Source of the DNA: Clostridium fessum
GTDB lineage: Bacteria; Bacillota; Clostridia; Lachnospirales; Lachnospiraceae
Direction: 5' to 3'
NCBI RefSeq assembly: GCF_003024715.1
Contig: NZ_PYLO01000001.1
Span: 434,001 to 498,000 of the forward strand
DNA length: 64,000 bases
The position numbers were made by a program, and so were the translations under genes. Within the stretch, counting starts at the first letter, position 1; the number at the start of each line of letters is the position of its first letter. The notes beneath the pieces are model-generated. The model did no database searches. It saw nothing but the letters and a program-made list of their open reading frames with translations, and was not told the origin of the DNA. Shown here piece after piece: positions 34,477-44,462 of the stretch.

Positions 34477-35940
34477 TTACATATGCAGCTTCTTCACCGT
34501 CTCCTGCACTACTTCCCGGTCAAGGAAATGATAGCGCACGCCCTCGATCTCCTGATAATCCTCATGCCCTTTTCCGATGATCGCGATGATATCGCCATCC
34601 TCCGCATGGGACAAGCTGTACTCAATCGCTTCGCGGCGATCCGGGATTTCAACGTATTTGCCGTCGGTTTTTGCAAGTCCGACCTTGATATCTGCCAGAA
34701 TATCTTCCACTTTCTCAAAGCGGGAATTATCCGCCGTGATGATCGACAGATCTGCCAGCTTTCCGCCAATCTCTCCCATCGAGTACCGGCGATCCCGCGC
34801 CCGGTTGCCGCCGCATCCGAAGACGCAGACGAGACGCTTCGGCTTGTAGTCGCGCAGCGTCAGAAGAAGACTTTCCATGCTGACCGCATTGTGGGCGTAG
34901 TCAACGATCACGGTGCACTTTGCTGATTTATATACAATCTCCATCCGTCCATCGACCTGGATATGTTCCAGCGCATGGCAGACTTTCTCCTTCGGCAGGT
35001 CAAAGAAGCTGCACACGCCCGCTGCCGCCAGCGCATTGTCCACGTTAAATTTGCCCGGAATGCCAACGCGCAGATCGCTCTCATATCGTCCATGCGTCTG
35101 AAATTCGATGCCCACGAAATCATGTTCACGCACATAGCGAATGTCATCCGCTGTAAAATCAGCCGCCTGTTCCAATGAAAAGGTCAGGATCTTTGCTGTC
35201 GCCCCTTCTACGATCGCATCAAAGTGCGGATCATCGCGGTTGACGAGCGCAGTCCGGCAGTTTTTCAAAAGCTGCTTTTTATAGTAAAGATATTCTTCAA
35301 AACTTGCATGTTCATTCGGACCAATATGATCATTGGAAATATTCAGGAAAATTCCATAATCAAAGAAAAGTCCGTCTACCCGGTGCATCAGGTAGCTTTG
35401 GGAAGAAACCTCCATCACGACGTAACGGCAGCCCTCTTCCACCATTCTTGCAAAATATTCTTGCAAAATATAAGATTCCGGCGTCGTATTCTTGGTCGGA
35501 TAATGATTCTCACCGATCACAGCGCCGTTCGTTCCGATGAGACCCGTCTTCTGTCCGGCTGCCTCCAGAATCGCCTTAATCATATAAGTAGTAGTCGTCT
35601 TTCCCTTCGTGCCGGTCACACCGATCGCCGTCATCTTCCGCGCCGGATAATCAAAACGTGCCGCCGAAAGAAGCGATAGCGCGTTCCGTCCATTCTCCAC
35701 TTGAATGACCGTCACGTTCTCAGGCGCCTCAACCGGATGCTCGACCACCAGAACCGGCGCGCCCTTTTCAACCACATCCGGGATAAAGGTGTGCGAATCG
35801 ACGTTTGTCCCGCGCATACACACAAACACCGTCCCCGGCGCCGCCTTTCTTGAATCGTAGACCACCTCGTCAACCTCCGTCTCCAGGCTGCCCTGCAATA
35901 ATGTATACGGCAATTCTTTCAGCCAGCTTTTAAGCTTCAT
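34477..35940 (-). CDS. murE: UDP-MurNAc-tripeptide synthetase MurE
   Basis: A 487-residue ligase adding the third amino acid of the peptidoglycan stem peptide. The ATP loop is GVTGTKGKTTTTYMIKAIL; the middle domain has the carbamylated-Lys region, and the C-terminal domain includes VFGCGGNRARDRRYSMG. The specificity loop reads DNSRFEKVEDI, close to the DNPR motif of meso-diaminopimelate-adding enzymes and unlike the Lys type, so meso-DAP is the likely substrate; the Pro-to-Ser change leaves some doubt. It forms a pair with murF and follows ftsK by 42 bases. Confidence 0.95.
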   Translation of the reverse strand: MKLKSWLKELPYTLLQGSLETEVDEVVYDSRKAAPGTVFVCMRGTNVDSHTFIPDVVEKGAPVLVVEHPVEAPENVTVIQVENGRNALSLLSAARFDYPARKMTAIGVTGTKGKTTTTYMIKAILEAAGQKTGLIGTNGAVIGENHYPTKNTTPESYILQEYFARMVEEGCRYVVMEVSSQSYLMHRVDGLFFDYGIFLNISNDHIGPNEHASFEEYLYYKKQLLKNCRTALVNRDDPHFDAIVEGATAKILTFSLEQAADFTADDIRYVREHDFVGIEFQTHGRYESDLRVGIPGKFNVDNALAAAGVCSFFDLPKEKVCHALEHIQVDGRMEIVYKSAKCTVIVDYAHNAVSMESLLLTLRDYKPKRLVCVFGCGGNRARDRRYSMGEIGGKLADLSIITADNSRFEKVEDILADIKVGLAKTDGKYVEIPDRREAIEYSLSHAEDGDIIAIIGKGHEDYQEIEGVRYHFLDREVVQETVKKLHM

Positions 35941-35982
35941 AGGATACCTCCTGATTTTGATATTTTATAATGATTCCGCTTT

Positions 35983-38900
35983 TTAATATCCTTCTTCCAT
36001 CATGTTTTCAAACTGCTCCATGCTCATCAGCACCTTACGCGGCTTCGTGCCTTCTTCCTCACCGACCACGCCTGCATCTGCAAGCTGATCCATGATACGC
36101 GCGGCACGGTTGAAGCCAATCTTAAACATACGCTGCAGCATGCCGATGGATGCTTTGTCTTTCTCAATAATAAATTTACCTGCCTGTGCAAAATAGGCAT
36201 CGCGCTCACCGCCGCCAAAGCCCGCATCCATCGCCGTCGAACGGATCTTGGACTCAACCTCGGCGCTGTACTCTGCGGTCAGCCCCTCCTGTTTCAAAAA
36301 TCCGACCACATCCGAAACCTCATTGTCGGACACAAACGCGCCCTGTACACGCTGCGGTTTCTGATAGCCCGACGGATAGAACAGCATATCGCCCTTTCCG
36401 AGCAGTTTCTCCGCGCCGTTCATATCAATAATGGTACGGGAATCCACTCCGGAAGAGACGGAAAAAGCAATTCTCGACGGAATATTTGCCTTGATCACAC
36501 CGGTGATGACATTGACCGATGGTCGCTGCGTCGCAATCACCAGATGAATGCCCGCTGCACGCGCCAGCTGGGCCAGACGACAGATCGAATCTTCTACTTC
36601 GCCCGGCGCTACCATCATCAGATCGGCAAGCTCATCCACGATAATGATGATCTGCGGCAGTTTCTCCGGTTTCTTCGGATCGTCGATATCCGCGATCGAC
36701 TCAACCTTGGCATTGAAACCCTTAAGATCGCGCACGCCGTATTTTGCAAACTTCTGGTAACGGTCGGTCATCTCTGCCACCGCCCAGTTGAGGGCGCCGG
36801 ACGCCTTTTTCGGGTCGGTCACAACCGGAATCAGAAGATGCGGAATACCGTTGTATACACTTAACTCAACCACCTTGGGGTCGATCATGATGAGCTTGAC
36901 CTCGCTCGGCTTCGCTTTATAAATCACACTCATGATCAGCGTATTGATGCAGACTGATTTACCCGATCCGGTCGCACCCGCGATCAGAAGATGCGGCATC
37001 TTCGCAATGTCGCTGACAACCGTCTGACCTGCGATATCTTTTCCGACCGCGAATGCCAGCCGGGACGGATATTTCTTAAATGCCTCTGACTCCAGCAGAT
37101 CGCGCAGCAGAACCACATGGTTCTCCTTGTTCGGAACCTCGATACCGACCGCCGCCTTGCCAGGAATCGGTGCCTCGATACGGATGTCCGCCGCTGCCAG
37201 ATTTAACTTGATATCATCCGCCAGCGCTACAATCTTGCTGACCTTGACCCCCTGCTCCGGGTGAAGCTCATAGCGGGTAACCGTCGGTCCACAGCTGATG
37301 TTTGTAACCGTCACGCCCACGCCGAAGTTCTGGAGCGTCTGCTGCAGCTTGATCGCTGTCTCCCGGTACTCCTGATCCGAGAAATCGGTCTGTCCCGTAC
37401 CGCGTTTTAAAAGTGTCAATGGCGGGAATATGTATTCTTTCTGGATCTTCTTTTCTTCCTCTTCCTTGCGCTCGATCTGCTCTGGAACCGTCAGTTCCTC
37501 AACTGGAAGTGCTTTTCGTTCTTCCCGTTTCTGCTCCAGTTTTTTCTGTATCGCCTCTGTATCTGTCTCGATCACCTTTCCGGATGCGGTCACGACCGTT
37601 TTGGAATCCTCCGGGACAAAGAAACTGCCCTTTGTCTCGCCCCGCTCTGATTCCAGCGTCTTATAATAGCCATCGATTGGTTCGGAATCCGTTTCCCCAG
37701 ATATAGGTTCGTTCCATTCATCCTCATTTCCCATCGAAACGGTTTCCCACTCGTTTTCCGATGGCTCAAAGACATCCTGATGCCCTAAATCTGTATGAAC
37801 CTCCTCTGCGGTCAAACCGGACGCCGCCTCCGCAGCCGGTTTCTCCCGTGTCTCTACCGGATAATAGCCTGGACCTTTCCGGCTCTCGCTGCCAGCAAAT
37901 TCTTCCATCGTCCGGGTATCACGGCGTACATACAGGCGTTTCAACAGCTGGTCGCTCGCACTGTCCTCTGTCTCTGCGGGCTCCTTTGCAAATTCTGTCT
38001 CTCTTACCGCCCGCGCCGTCTCGCGCTCCGATTCTTCCTGAAACTGGGATTCTGAACCAGCGTATGCATATGTATCCTGCTCCGATTCCACCGGCTCTTC
38101 TTCATACTCCATCGGTTCTGGTTCTACCGCTCCGCCACCGTGGAATATCTGCCCGCGAAATACATCTGCCGGATTCTCCTTCTCTACTCCCTGTCCGGAA
38201 TCCTGTGCCAGATTTTTTCCCTCTGCCGGAACATCGGTCCAATCATCATAAGCCGCGGCCTCATCCTGCAAGTTTTCCTGCCTTCCATGCATCTCACGGA
38301 ATTCCTCCGGTGCATCCTCCGGTCCCAGCACGGTTCCCTCCGGGACTCCTTCCGAGAAATTTCGCATCACTGGCAGCTCGGTCAGCTTGGCGCCCTCGAG
38401 ATCAACGCCACGGACCCGCTGCTCCTCCCGCAGACGGCGTTTTTCTTCCTTTTTCTCCTCATGTATCTCACGGCGGCGGCTCATATCTTCTTTCGCATAC
38501 TCATACGCCCTTCCGCTGCCCTGTTTAACGAAGTTTACCAGGGAACGCTCCGTAATGCACACAGCACCGAGTGCCAAAAGCACCAGCAGAATCAGAACTG
38601 CTCCGATCGTTCCCACTGTTCCGCACAACAGCAGCATCAGAATGCCACCGATAAAGCCGCCTCCACCTGCCTGCGCGTAATAATCGCCCAGATTCCAGTC
38701 CAGATGCTGACCGCCTCCCATAAGAAGCTGGGAAAGTCCGCAAAGTGCCAGAAGCACCTCGCCAACCGCCACCAACTTGGCTACAGCTTTCTGGTTGCCT
38801 CGGTTTGAAAGATAAAAACAAGTTCCCATAAATAAAAGGAATGGCACCAGATACCCCATCACGCCGAATACGCCAAGCAGAGTCGATCGCAGAAAACTTC

Positions 38901-39258
38901 CGACAAAGCCGCAAAGCCCGAAATTGCTCAAAAACAAAAGTACCGATATTGCAAATGATACAATAATCGCCACTTCCGTTCCCATAAATGCCCCTGTACC
39001 ACTTTTCTCCACCGGCTCCGGCGCCTGGCTGGCGCGGCTTCGGCTTCCTGTTCCTTTCGCGGTGCCTTTTCCAGACGAAGCTTTCTTCTTCCCCCTACTC
39101 TTTTTCTCGTTCAGCGTCTCCTCCGCTTTCTTCGCCGCAGGGGACTTTCTGGATCGCCCGGCTTTTTTCTCTGTCCCAGCTGTCTCCCCGGCACGCTCTG
39201 TACTCTGTCTTTTCCTGCTTGTATCTGCCACCTGTCTCATGCCTCCAACATTTCCCAT
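35983..39258 (-). CDS. FtsK/SpoIIIE family DNA translocase
   Basis: A 1091-residue membrane-anchored DNA pump that moves chromosomes through the division or sporulation septum. A very basic N-terminus (1-75) precedes about four membrane helices (80-245). A long acidic, low-complexity linker (about 270-620) follows, and then the motor: alpha/beta domains with Walker [18 protein letters not shown] and Walker [14 protein letters not shown]. The C-terminal gamma winged helix (about 1020-1085) recognises polar DNA sequences. The linker is considerably longer than in Bacillus SpoIIIE. It is next to a TepA-like protease gene, the same neighbour as in Bacillus. Confidence 0.96.
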   Translation of the reverse strand: MGNVGGMRQVADTSRKRQSTERAGETAGTEKKAGRSRKSPAAKKAEETLNEKKSRGKKKASSGKGTAKGTGSRSRASQAPEPVEKSGTGAFMGTEVAIIVSFAISVLLFLSNFGLCGFVGSFLRSTLLGVFGVMGYLVPFLLFMGTCFYLSNRGNQKAVAKLVAVGEVLLALCGLSQLLMGGGQHLDWNLGDYYAQAGGGGFIGGILMLLLCGTVGTIGAVLILLVLLALGAVCITERSLVNFVKQGSGRAYEYAKEDMSRRREIHEEKKEEKRRLREEQRVRGVDLEGAKLTELPVMRNFSEGVPEGTVLGPEDAPEEFREMHGRQENLQDEAAAYDDWTDVPAEGKNLAQDSGQGVEKENPADVFRGQIFHGGGAVEPEPMEYEEEPVESEQDTYAYAGSESQFQEESERETARAVRETEFAKEPAETEDSASDQLLKRLYVRRDTRTMEEFAGSESRKGPGYYPVETREKPAAEAASGLTAEEVHTDLGHQDVFEPSENEWETVSMGNEDEWNEPISGETDSEPIDGYYKTLESERGETKGSFFVPEDSKTVVTASGKVIETDTEAIQKKLEQKREERKALPVEELTVPEQIERKEEEEKKIQKEYIFPPLTLLKRGTGQTDFSDQEYRETAIKLQQTLQNFGVGVTVTNISCGPTVTRYELHPEQGVKVSKIVALADDIKLNLAAADIRIEAPIPGKAAVGIEVPNKENHVVLLRDLLESEAFKKYPSRLAFAVGKDIAGQTVVSDIAKMPHLLIAGATGSGKSVCINTLIMSVIYKAKPSEVKLIMIDPKVVELSVYNGIPHLLIPVVTDPKKASGALNWAVAEMTDRYQKFAKYGVRDLKGFNAKVESIADIDDPKKPEKLPQIIIIVDELADLMMVAPGEVEDSICRLAQLARAAGIHLVIATQRPSVNVITGVIKANIPSRIAFSVSSGVDSRTIIDMNGAEKLLGKGDMLFYPSGYQKPQRVQGAFVSDNEVSDVVGFLKQEGLTAEYSAEVESKIRSTAMDAGFGGGERDAYFAQAGKFIIEKDKASIGMLQRMFKIGFNRAARIMDQLADAGVVGEEEGTKPRKVLMSMEQFENMMEEGY

Positions 39259-39397
39259 GTATCTGCGGTTCCTCCTGTTTCACAAAATACAGCCTCCCGC
39301 AGACTGCTTTTCTCATTTTACATTCTTATTATCTCATTCAGTATACCCAAATTCAGGGAAAAAAGCAACGCTTTCCTAAAATTTTCGCACGTATGTT

Positions 39398-40204
39398 CTA
39401 CTTTCTTTTCAGATTTTCACTAAAATCCGTCTTCGTCATCCGGTCGTGTGCATCTATTTCCTGTTTCTTCCCATCGATCGCCCGGTTCAGCCATGCAAGC
39501 GCTTCCCGGATCCCGCCGCATTCATCGATCAGTCCCTCCTGGACCGCCTCCCCGCCAACCAGGACCGTTCCCAGATCTTTTGTCATCATCTCCGTATTGA
39601 GCATCAGGCTCCGGAGGCGCTCATAGGAGATCTGACTGTGTCCGGACACAAAGCTTAAAATACGATCCTGAATCATTTCAAAATAATCATACGTCTGCAC
39701 GGCACCGATCACCATCCCCGTCATCCGTACCGGATGTACCATCATCGTCCCGGTCGGGACAATAAAAGAGTGATCGACCGCCACTGCGAGCGGCACACCG
39801 ATCGAATGGCTGTCCCCGATGACCAGTGAAACGGTCGGTTTGCTGAGCGAAGCAATCATCTCCGCGAGCGCCAGTCCACAGCTTACATCGCCGCCCACCG
39901 TGTTAATCAGAACTAAAACTCCCTCCGTCTCACCGCTCTCCTCGATCTCCGCCAGCTTAGGCAGAATATGCTCATATTTCGTCGTTTTCGTATTGCCGGA
40001 CAAATTTTCATGTCCCTCTATCTCTCCGATGATCGAGATTAATTCAATGTGATTGCCATTCTTTCCCGTAATATCCGTCTGTCCATTTTCACGCTTCTGA
40101 ATCGGATCCTCCTGCGCCTGTTCCCGGCTTTCTCCCGCCTTATCTGCCTGCTTGTCCCACGCTTCATTTTCCCATTCCCTGTTTTCACGATTTGCCCGAA
40201 TCAT
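39398..40204 (-). CDS. TepA-like Clp-fold serine peptidase
   Basis: A 268-residue protein of the SDH/ClpP-like family; Bacillus TepA helps degrade or translocate spore proteins. The highly charged N-terminus (about 55 residues) precedes the crotonase-like fold with INTVGGDVSCGLALAEMIAS, the presumed catalytic Ser in VIGDSHSIGVPLAVA, and His in TGTMMVHPVRMTG. The ATG at 40204 was selected for its GAGG site six bases upstream over a longer frame. It lies upstream of ftsK/spoIIIE on the same strand, the classic tepA-spoIIIE pairing. Confidence 0.88.
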   Translation of the reverse strand: MIRANRENREWENEAWDKQADKAGESREQAQEDPIQKRENGQTDITGKNGNHIELISIIGEIEGHENLSGNTKTTKYEHILPKLAEIEESGETEGVLVLINTVGGDVSCGLALAEMIASLSKPTVSLVIGDSHSIGVPLAVAVDHSFIVPTGTMMVHPVRMTGMVIGAVQTYDYFEMIQDRILSFVSGHSQISYERLRSLMLNTEMMTKDLGTVLVGGEAVQEGLIDECGGIREALAWLNRAIDGKKQEIDAHDRMTKTDFSENLKRK

Positions 40205-40336
40205 ATTTTCCTCTTTTCTGCGCTCTTTCCATCTTACACGCGGATTCAATGTTTTTTCTCAACTGCCTAATTCATTCTTAGTATTCTGTCTTCCTATTAT
40301 CTTTATTCACTGAAACCGCTTTTTATACAAACAAGG

Positions 40337-40453
40337 ATGTGCCTTGGCACATTCAAGCGTCTCGCGCGGTCACTTGCGACATGTTTCTGCTTCGCGCGAG
40401 TGCGCATCCCCGCGATGCGTTTTTTATTTCATAGGACACAATTTCCTATGAAA
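40337..40453. repeat. Cluster of palindromes in the gap upstream of tepA
   Basis: Four consecutive inverted repeats: ATGTGCC/GGCACAT (40337-40352), CTCGCGCG (40361-40368) with CGCGCGAG (40393-40400), CGCATC (40403-40408) with GATGCG (40414-40419), and TTTCATAGGA (40427-40436) with TCCTATGAAA (40444-40453). Together with the next terminator they fill the 326-base gap 40205-40530. The first three look like a GC-rich interspersed element; no second copy is seen in this window. Confidence 0.5.
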
Positions 40454-40456
40454 CAG

Positions 40457-40501
40457 AAAAAAGAGAGCTGGGAAAAGCTGCCTTTTCTCCCTGCTCTCTT
40501 T
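40457..40501 (-). terminator. Terminator after the first SH3/NlpC gene
   Basis: On the minus strand AAAGAGAGC pairs with GCTCTCTTT around an inner AAAAGG/CTTTTCC-type stem, followed by six T residues. It lies 30 bases after the stop at 40531. Confidence 0.8.
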
Positions 40502-40530
40502 CAAATAATTTTTATTGACTTTCCATGGAA

Positions 40531-42210
40531 TTAATCGCCCAGTACATTGACGATCTTCGCCGGGGTACGGTAATTCCAGGTGGAAATCTTGATACCATCC
40601 CTTGCATTCGATGCATGGCACACGCGCCCGCCGCCGATATAGAGTGCTACATGGTTGATCGTTCCACCGCTGTTTGTGTAGAAGATCAGATCACCCGGAC
40701 GCATCTGGGAAGAACTGATACTTCTTCCTGCTCCCGCCTGGGAACCCGAATGATGCGGCAGACCGACGCCGAAGTGTGCCATAACCGACATCGTAAATCC
40801 AGAACAATCCGTACCATTTGTCAAGCTGGTACCGCCCCATACATACGGATTCCCAAGGAACTGAGTCGCGTAGTTTGCGATCTGCGCACGCTTGGAGGAG
40901 CCGCTTGAAGATGCTTTCTGGCTGCCAGAACCACCGTTACTGCTGCTCTTGCTTCCAGAGCCTCCCTTGCTGCTCGCCGCCTTGGTCTCAGGCTCCGGGG
41001 TCTCCTCAACCGGTGTAAACTCGATCGCCTCATTTAACGCATACCGCACATCGACAAATTCAGTCGCTACATAGGCACTCGTCTCATCCAGTGCAATCTG
41101 CACCCAGCCATCCTGCTGGCTCATAACCGAATACCGCTCGCTGTTGGAAATCTGCGTCCAGATCGGCGCGTCCGTGTTCGGCTCCGTACGGGCATTCAGA
41201 CGGTCAGTTGATACGATCGCCATCAGCTGTGCAACCTGCAGTGCCTCCTGCTTCGCCGCATCTCCAGTCAGAATAAATTCGGATTTAACATAGCCAGTAA
41301 CCGGACCGGACTTGATCTTATACCAGCCGCCATCCTCGGTCGTTTCCAGAATCTCACCACCGGACTTGCTCGTCATCTTACCGATGATCTTCGCATCCTC
41401 CTTCGGCTCCACGCGGATATTTAAGTAGTTATTGACATTGGAAATACCCAGATTGTCATACATATTGAGAACCATCGTCCGCAGATCCAGCTTACGCGCT
41501 TCATTTAACGCATAGCGCACATCCACATAATCCGCTGAAATATAGCCCCCGCTGATCTGAATCCAGCCCTCCTGCTCGCTGACAATGGAATAACGCTCAT
41601 TTTTCAGCGCCTGTTCCAGCACCTGCGCGTCCTCACTCGGCTCACTCCGGATATTCAGCTTGTCAGTCGTGATGACCGCCATCTTCTTGACCAGCTCAAA
41701 TGCCTCTGTTTTTGCCGCCTCGCCGGTCTGTACAAATTCTGAACTGATGTAGCCCTCCAGACCGCCGGAAGATATCTGATACCAGCCTTCCTGGGAATCG
41801 TCCAGAATCTCGCACGCACTGCCGCCCATCAGTTTGCCAATGACATCGGAGGTTGTACTGGCGCTCTCACGCATATTAAGATAACCAGATACATCCACAA
41901 TACCCAGATTCTGGTAGGACTCGACTACATTTTTCTTTTCTTCGTCCTCTTTTGCCTGTTCCTCATCCTCCGGCAGCGTCTCTCCGATCACGGTTTCCTG
42001 CACCTCTGCCTCGGATGCCGATGCCACCCGGGCGTTTCCAGAACCTCCGAACGTGCCGCCCTGTGCCAGCTTCACGATGATAACCAGAGCCAGCACCACA
42101 ATGACAGCACAGCCTCCGATCATGAACCAGTGCATCGGATCTTTGCCATTTCGTCTCTGACGTACTTTCTGCAGGCGTTCTTTATAATCTTCTGTCTTTT
42201 GCTCTTCCAT
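40531..42210 (-). CDS. SH3-repeat NlpC/P60 cell-wall hydrolase (paralog 1)
   Basis: A 559-residue, probably membrane-anchored peptidoglycan endopeptidase. A cytoplasmic charged start leads to one membrane helix (about residues 27-48). Four bacterial SH3 domains follow (about 100-395), alternating two types: YLNMRESAS/YLNIRVEPK and LNIRSEPSE/LNARTEPNT. A Ser/Gly-rich linker (about 408-440) joins the C-terminal NlpC/P60 domain, with catalytic Cys in GTDCSGFT and His in INHVALYIG. It would cleave D-Glu-DAP bonds during wall remodelling. It follows its paralog by 15 bases, and the two have identical length and closely similar domains. It differs by its Ser-rich linker. Confidence 0.94.
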   Translation of the reverse strand: MEEQKTEDYKERLQKVRQRRNGKDPMHWFMIGGCAVIVVLALVIIVKLAQGGTFGGSGNARVASASEAEVQETVIGETLPEDEEQAKEDEEKKNVVESYQNLGIVDVSGYLNMRESASTTSDVIGKLMGGSACEILDDSQEGWYQISSGGLEGYISSEFVQTGEAAKTEAFELVKKMAVITTDKLNIRSEPSEDAQVLEQALKNERYSIVSEQEGWIQISGGYISADYVDVRYALNEARKLDLRTMVLNMYDNLGISNVNNYLNIRVEPKEDAKIIGKMTSKSGGEILETTEDGGWYKIKSGPVTGYVKSEFILTGDAAKQEALQVAQLMAIVSTDRLNARTEPNTDAPIWTQISNSERYSVMSQQDGWVQIALDETSAYVATEFVDVRYALNEAIEFTPVEETPEPETKAASSKGGSGSKSSSNGGSGSQKASSSGSSKRAQIANYATQFLGNPYVWGGTSLTNGTDCSGFTMSVMAHFGVGLPHHSGSQAGAGRSISSSQMRPGDLIFYTNSGGTINHVALYIGGGRVCHASNARDGIKISTWNYRTPAKIVNVLGD

Positions 42211-42225
42211 CTTATCCTCTCCCTA

Positions 42226-43905
42226 TCAGTCTCCCAGCATATTGACAATCCGGTACGGATTCCGGTAATTCCAGGTAGAAATCTTGATGCCGCTTCTCCG
42301 GCTCGCCGCATGGACGATCTGACCATTGCCAATGTACATCGCCACATGGTTGACCGTTCCCTTGCGATTCGTATAGAAAATCAGATCGCCCGGACGCATC
42401 TTCGAAGAATCAATCTTCGTACCCGTCCGCGCCTGTTCCCGGGACACCCGCGGCAGGGACACGCCCGCCACATGGCTGTATACATACTTTGTAAAACCAG
42501 AACAGTCCACACCCGAATGCGGGTCATTACCGCCCCAGACATAACGGTTTCCGACAAACTGAAGGGCATAGTTGACAATCTGGGTCCGCAAGGATTCCTT
42601 TTCTTTTAATGGGGTAAATGGGATCGCCTCCGGCAATGCATAACGCACATCTACGAAATCAGTCGCCACATACGCACTCGTCGTATCGAGCGCAATCTCG
42701 ACCCAGCCATCCTGCTGGCTTATAACGTCGTAACGCTCATTGTTAGAGATCTGCGTCCAGATCGGCGCATCCGTGCTCGGCTCCGTGCGGGCATTCAGGC
42801 GGTCGGTTGAAACGATCGCCATCAGTTCTGCAACCTCCATCGCCTCCTGCTTCGCCGCATCTCCTGTCAGGATATACTCCGCCTTCACATATCCAGTGAC
42901 GGGACCCGACTGGATCTTATACCAGCCGCCATCCTCGCTCGTCTCCAGAATCTCTCCGGCAGACTTGCTCGTCATCTTACCGATGATATTGCCATCCTCA
43001 CTTGGCTGATCGCGCACATTCAAGTAATTATCCACACTGGAAATACCCAGATTTTTGTATAAATTCAGCACCATCGCACGCATATCCAGCTTCCGCGCCT
43101 CATTGAGTGCGTATTTGATCTCCGCATAATCCGTGGAAATGTAACCGCTCGAAATCTGAATCCAGCCATTCTCCGGCTCACTCTCGACCACATAGCGCTC
43201 ATTTTTTAATGCCTGACCGACAACCTCTGACTCCGTGTTCGGCTCTTTTCGGATGTTCAGGGAATCTGCCGTGATGAGCGCACGCTTTTCAACCAGTTCC
43301 AACGCTTTTTTCTTCGCCTCATCCCCGGTCAGAACAAACTCTGAGCTGATATAACCGGAAATACCGCCAGATTCGACCTGATACCAGCCTTCGGCTGAAT
43401 CATCCACGATCTCACACGCACTGTCGCCCATCAGCTTGCCGATGATGTTGCCATCCGTGCTCGCCGTCTCACGCATATTCAGATAACCGGACACCTGCAC
43501 GATACCCAAATTTTTATAGGAAGCTACCACTGCTTCTTTCTCTTTGATCTCCTCCGCTCTGGACTCTTCGGATGCCTCGTCCTTCGAAAGCTCTGATGCT
43601 GTCGCCGCCCCATTCTTTGCAGTTCCGGCTCCCGCCTGACGGCTGAGCAGGGACTTGCCTGCAAATGCTGCAACTGCAAGAGCAATCACCACCCCTGCTG
43701 CTATCACTCCGAAGCGCAGATTCTGACTCTTATCTTCGCCCTGGCGCCTGCGCGAATGTCCCGCGGATTCCCGGACCGGATTTGGTGTCTGATCCTGAGC
43801 TGGCTCTGATTCCTGACTCTGAACTGCTTCCGGCTCTTGAATCCGCTCCGCCGCTGGCACCTGTTCTGACTCCTGCGTTTCTTTTTTGTTTTCTTCTTCT
43901 AACAT
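42226..43905 (-). CDS. SH3-repeat NlpC/P60 cell-wall hydrolase (paralog 2)
   Basis: A 559-residue paralog of the preceding entry. A long charged N-terminal segment rich in Glu and Gln (about 1-65) leads to a membrane helix (about 66-85), then four SH3 domains in the same alternating order, and a C-terminal NlpC/P60 domain with catalytic Cys in GVDCSGFTKYV and His in VNHVAMYIG. It lacks the Ser-rich linker of paralog 1 but has a longer N-terminus, so equal total length is coincidental. It is the first gene of the pair and has a clear sigma-A promoter. Confidence 0.94.
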   Translation of the reverse strand: MLEEENKKETQESEQVPAAERIQEPEAVQSQESEPAQDQTPNPVRESAGHSRRRQGEDKSQNLRFGVIAAGVVIALAVAAFAGKSLLSRQAGAGTAKNGAATASELSKDEASEESRAEEIKEKEAVVASYKNLGIVQVSGYLNMRETASTDGNIIGKLMGDSACEIVDDSAEGWYQVESGGISGYISSEFVLTGDEAKKKALELVEKRALITADSLNIRKEPNTESEVVGQALKNERYVVESEPENGWIQISSGYISTDYAEIKYALNEARKLDMRAMVLNLYKNLGISSVDNYLNVRDQPSEDGNIIGKMTSKSAGEILETSEDGGWYKIQSGPVTGYVKAEYILTGDAAKQEAMEVAELMAIVSTDRLNARTEPSTDAPIWTQISNNERYDVISQQDGWVEIALDTTSAYVATDFVDVRYALPEAIPFTPLKEKESLRTQIVNYALQFVGNRYVWGGNDPHSGVDCSGFTKYVYSHVAGVSLPRVSREQARTGTKIDSSKMRPGDLIFYTNRKGTVNHVAMYIGNGQIVHAASRRSGIKISTWNYRNPYRIVNMLGD

Positions 43906-43962
43906 ATGGATCGCTCCTGATTTTTCTTGAAATTATGACTTAATATCTTAAACGTAATTTTT

Positions 43963-43991
43963 ATTTTATCATATTCGTAGGGAATTGCCAA
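43963..43991 (-). promoter_or_regulatory. Sigma-A promoter of the NlpC/P60 pair
   Basis: On the minus strand TTGGCA (43991-43986), a 17-base spacer and TAAAAT (43968-43963), about 58 bases before the start codon. The 557-base gap 43906-44462 holds this promoter, about 130 bases without recognisable features, the hairpin at 44124 and the repeat copy at 44258. Confidence 0.65.
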
Positions 43992-44123
43992 GGAAGGATG
44001 TGGAGGAAAAAATGAATTTTCTATGAATGAATTATTACAGAAGTGTTAAGTTGTAGATAAACGGTTAAGTCGTGAAAGGGGGAATTAGTTGGAAATATGG
44101 GAGAGGAGAATGCACGGCTACTT

Positions 44124-44179
44124 AGTGAGAAAGAATGCCCTCCGACCGCTCGCGCCGCCGGAGGGCATTCTTTCTCACT
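44124..44179. other. Perfect 21-bp hairpin
   Basis: Arms 44124-44144 and 44159-44179 are exact complements (inner half ATGCCCTCCG / CGGAGGGCAT) with a GC-rich 14-base loop. No T-run follows on either strand, so it is not a typical intrinsic terminator. It lies downstream of the ABC operon and of repeat copy 2 on the minus strand. Confidence 0.7.
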
Positions 44180-44257
44180 TATAGTCGTGGTTTTTAATTT
44201 GTTGACCCACTTTTCATTCCGTATACTTTTTGTCTGTTATCGGTTATTGATTTTATT

Positions 44258-44437
44258 CAAGTCGAACGTCCGTGAGACTTGGCGCGTGATTCTGGTCAGC
44301 GAAGCTGACATATTCCTATCAGAATCACTGCGCATCCTCGCGGAGCGTTTATCTCAGTCGGAGAATGGACTCCCACTGAGACAAATTTGCTATTACTCAC
44401 CACCTGAAGAGGTGGGAGTCTTCTCGACTGAGATAAA
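44258..44437 (+). repeat. 180-bp multi-hairpin element, copy 2
   Basis: Same length and fold as copy 1 (32914-33093). Only five substitutions are seen between the two full copies: three in the loop before CAGAATC, and two in the single-stranded part before CCACCT. All predicted stems are identical. It lies 26 bases after the stop of the ABC ATPase gene. Confidence 0.9.
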
Positions 44438-44462
44438 ACCCTTCAAATCTTATAACCCCTGC

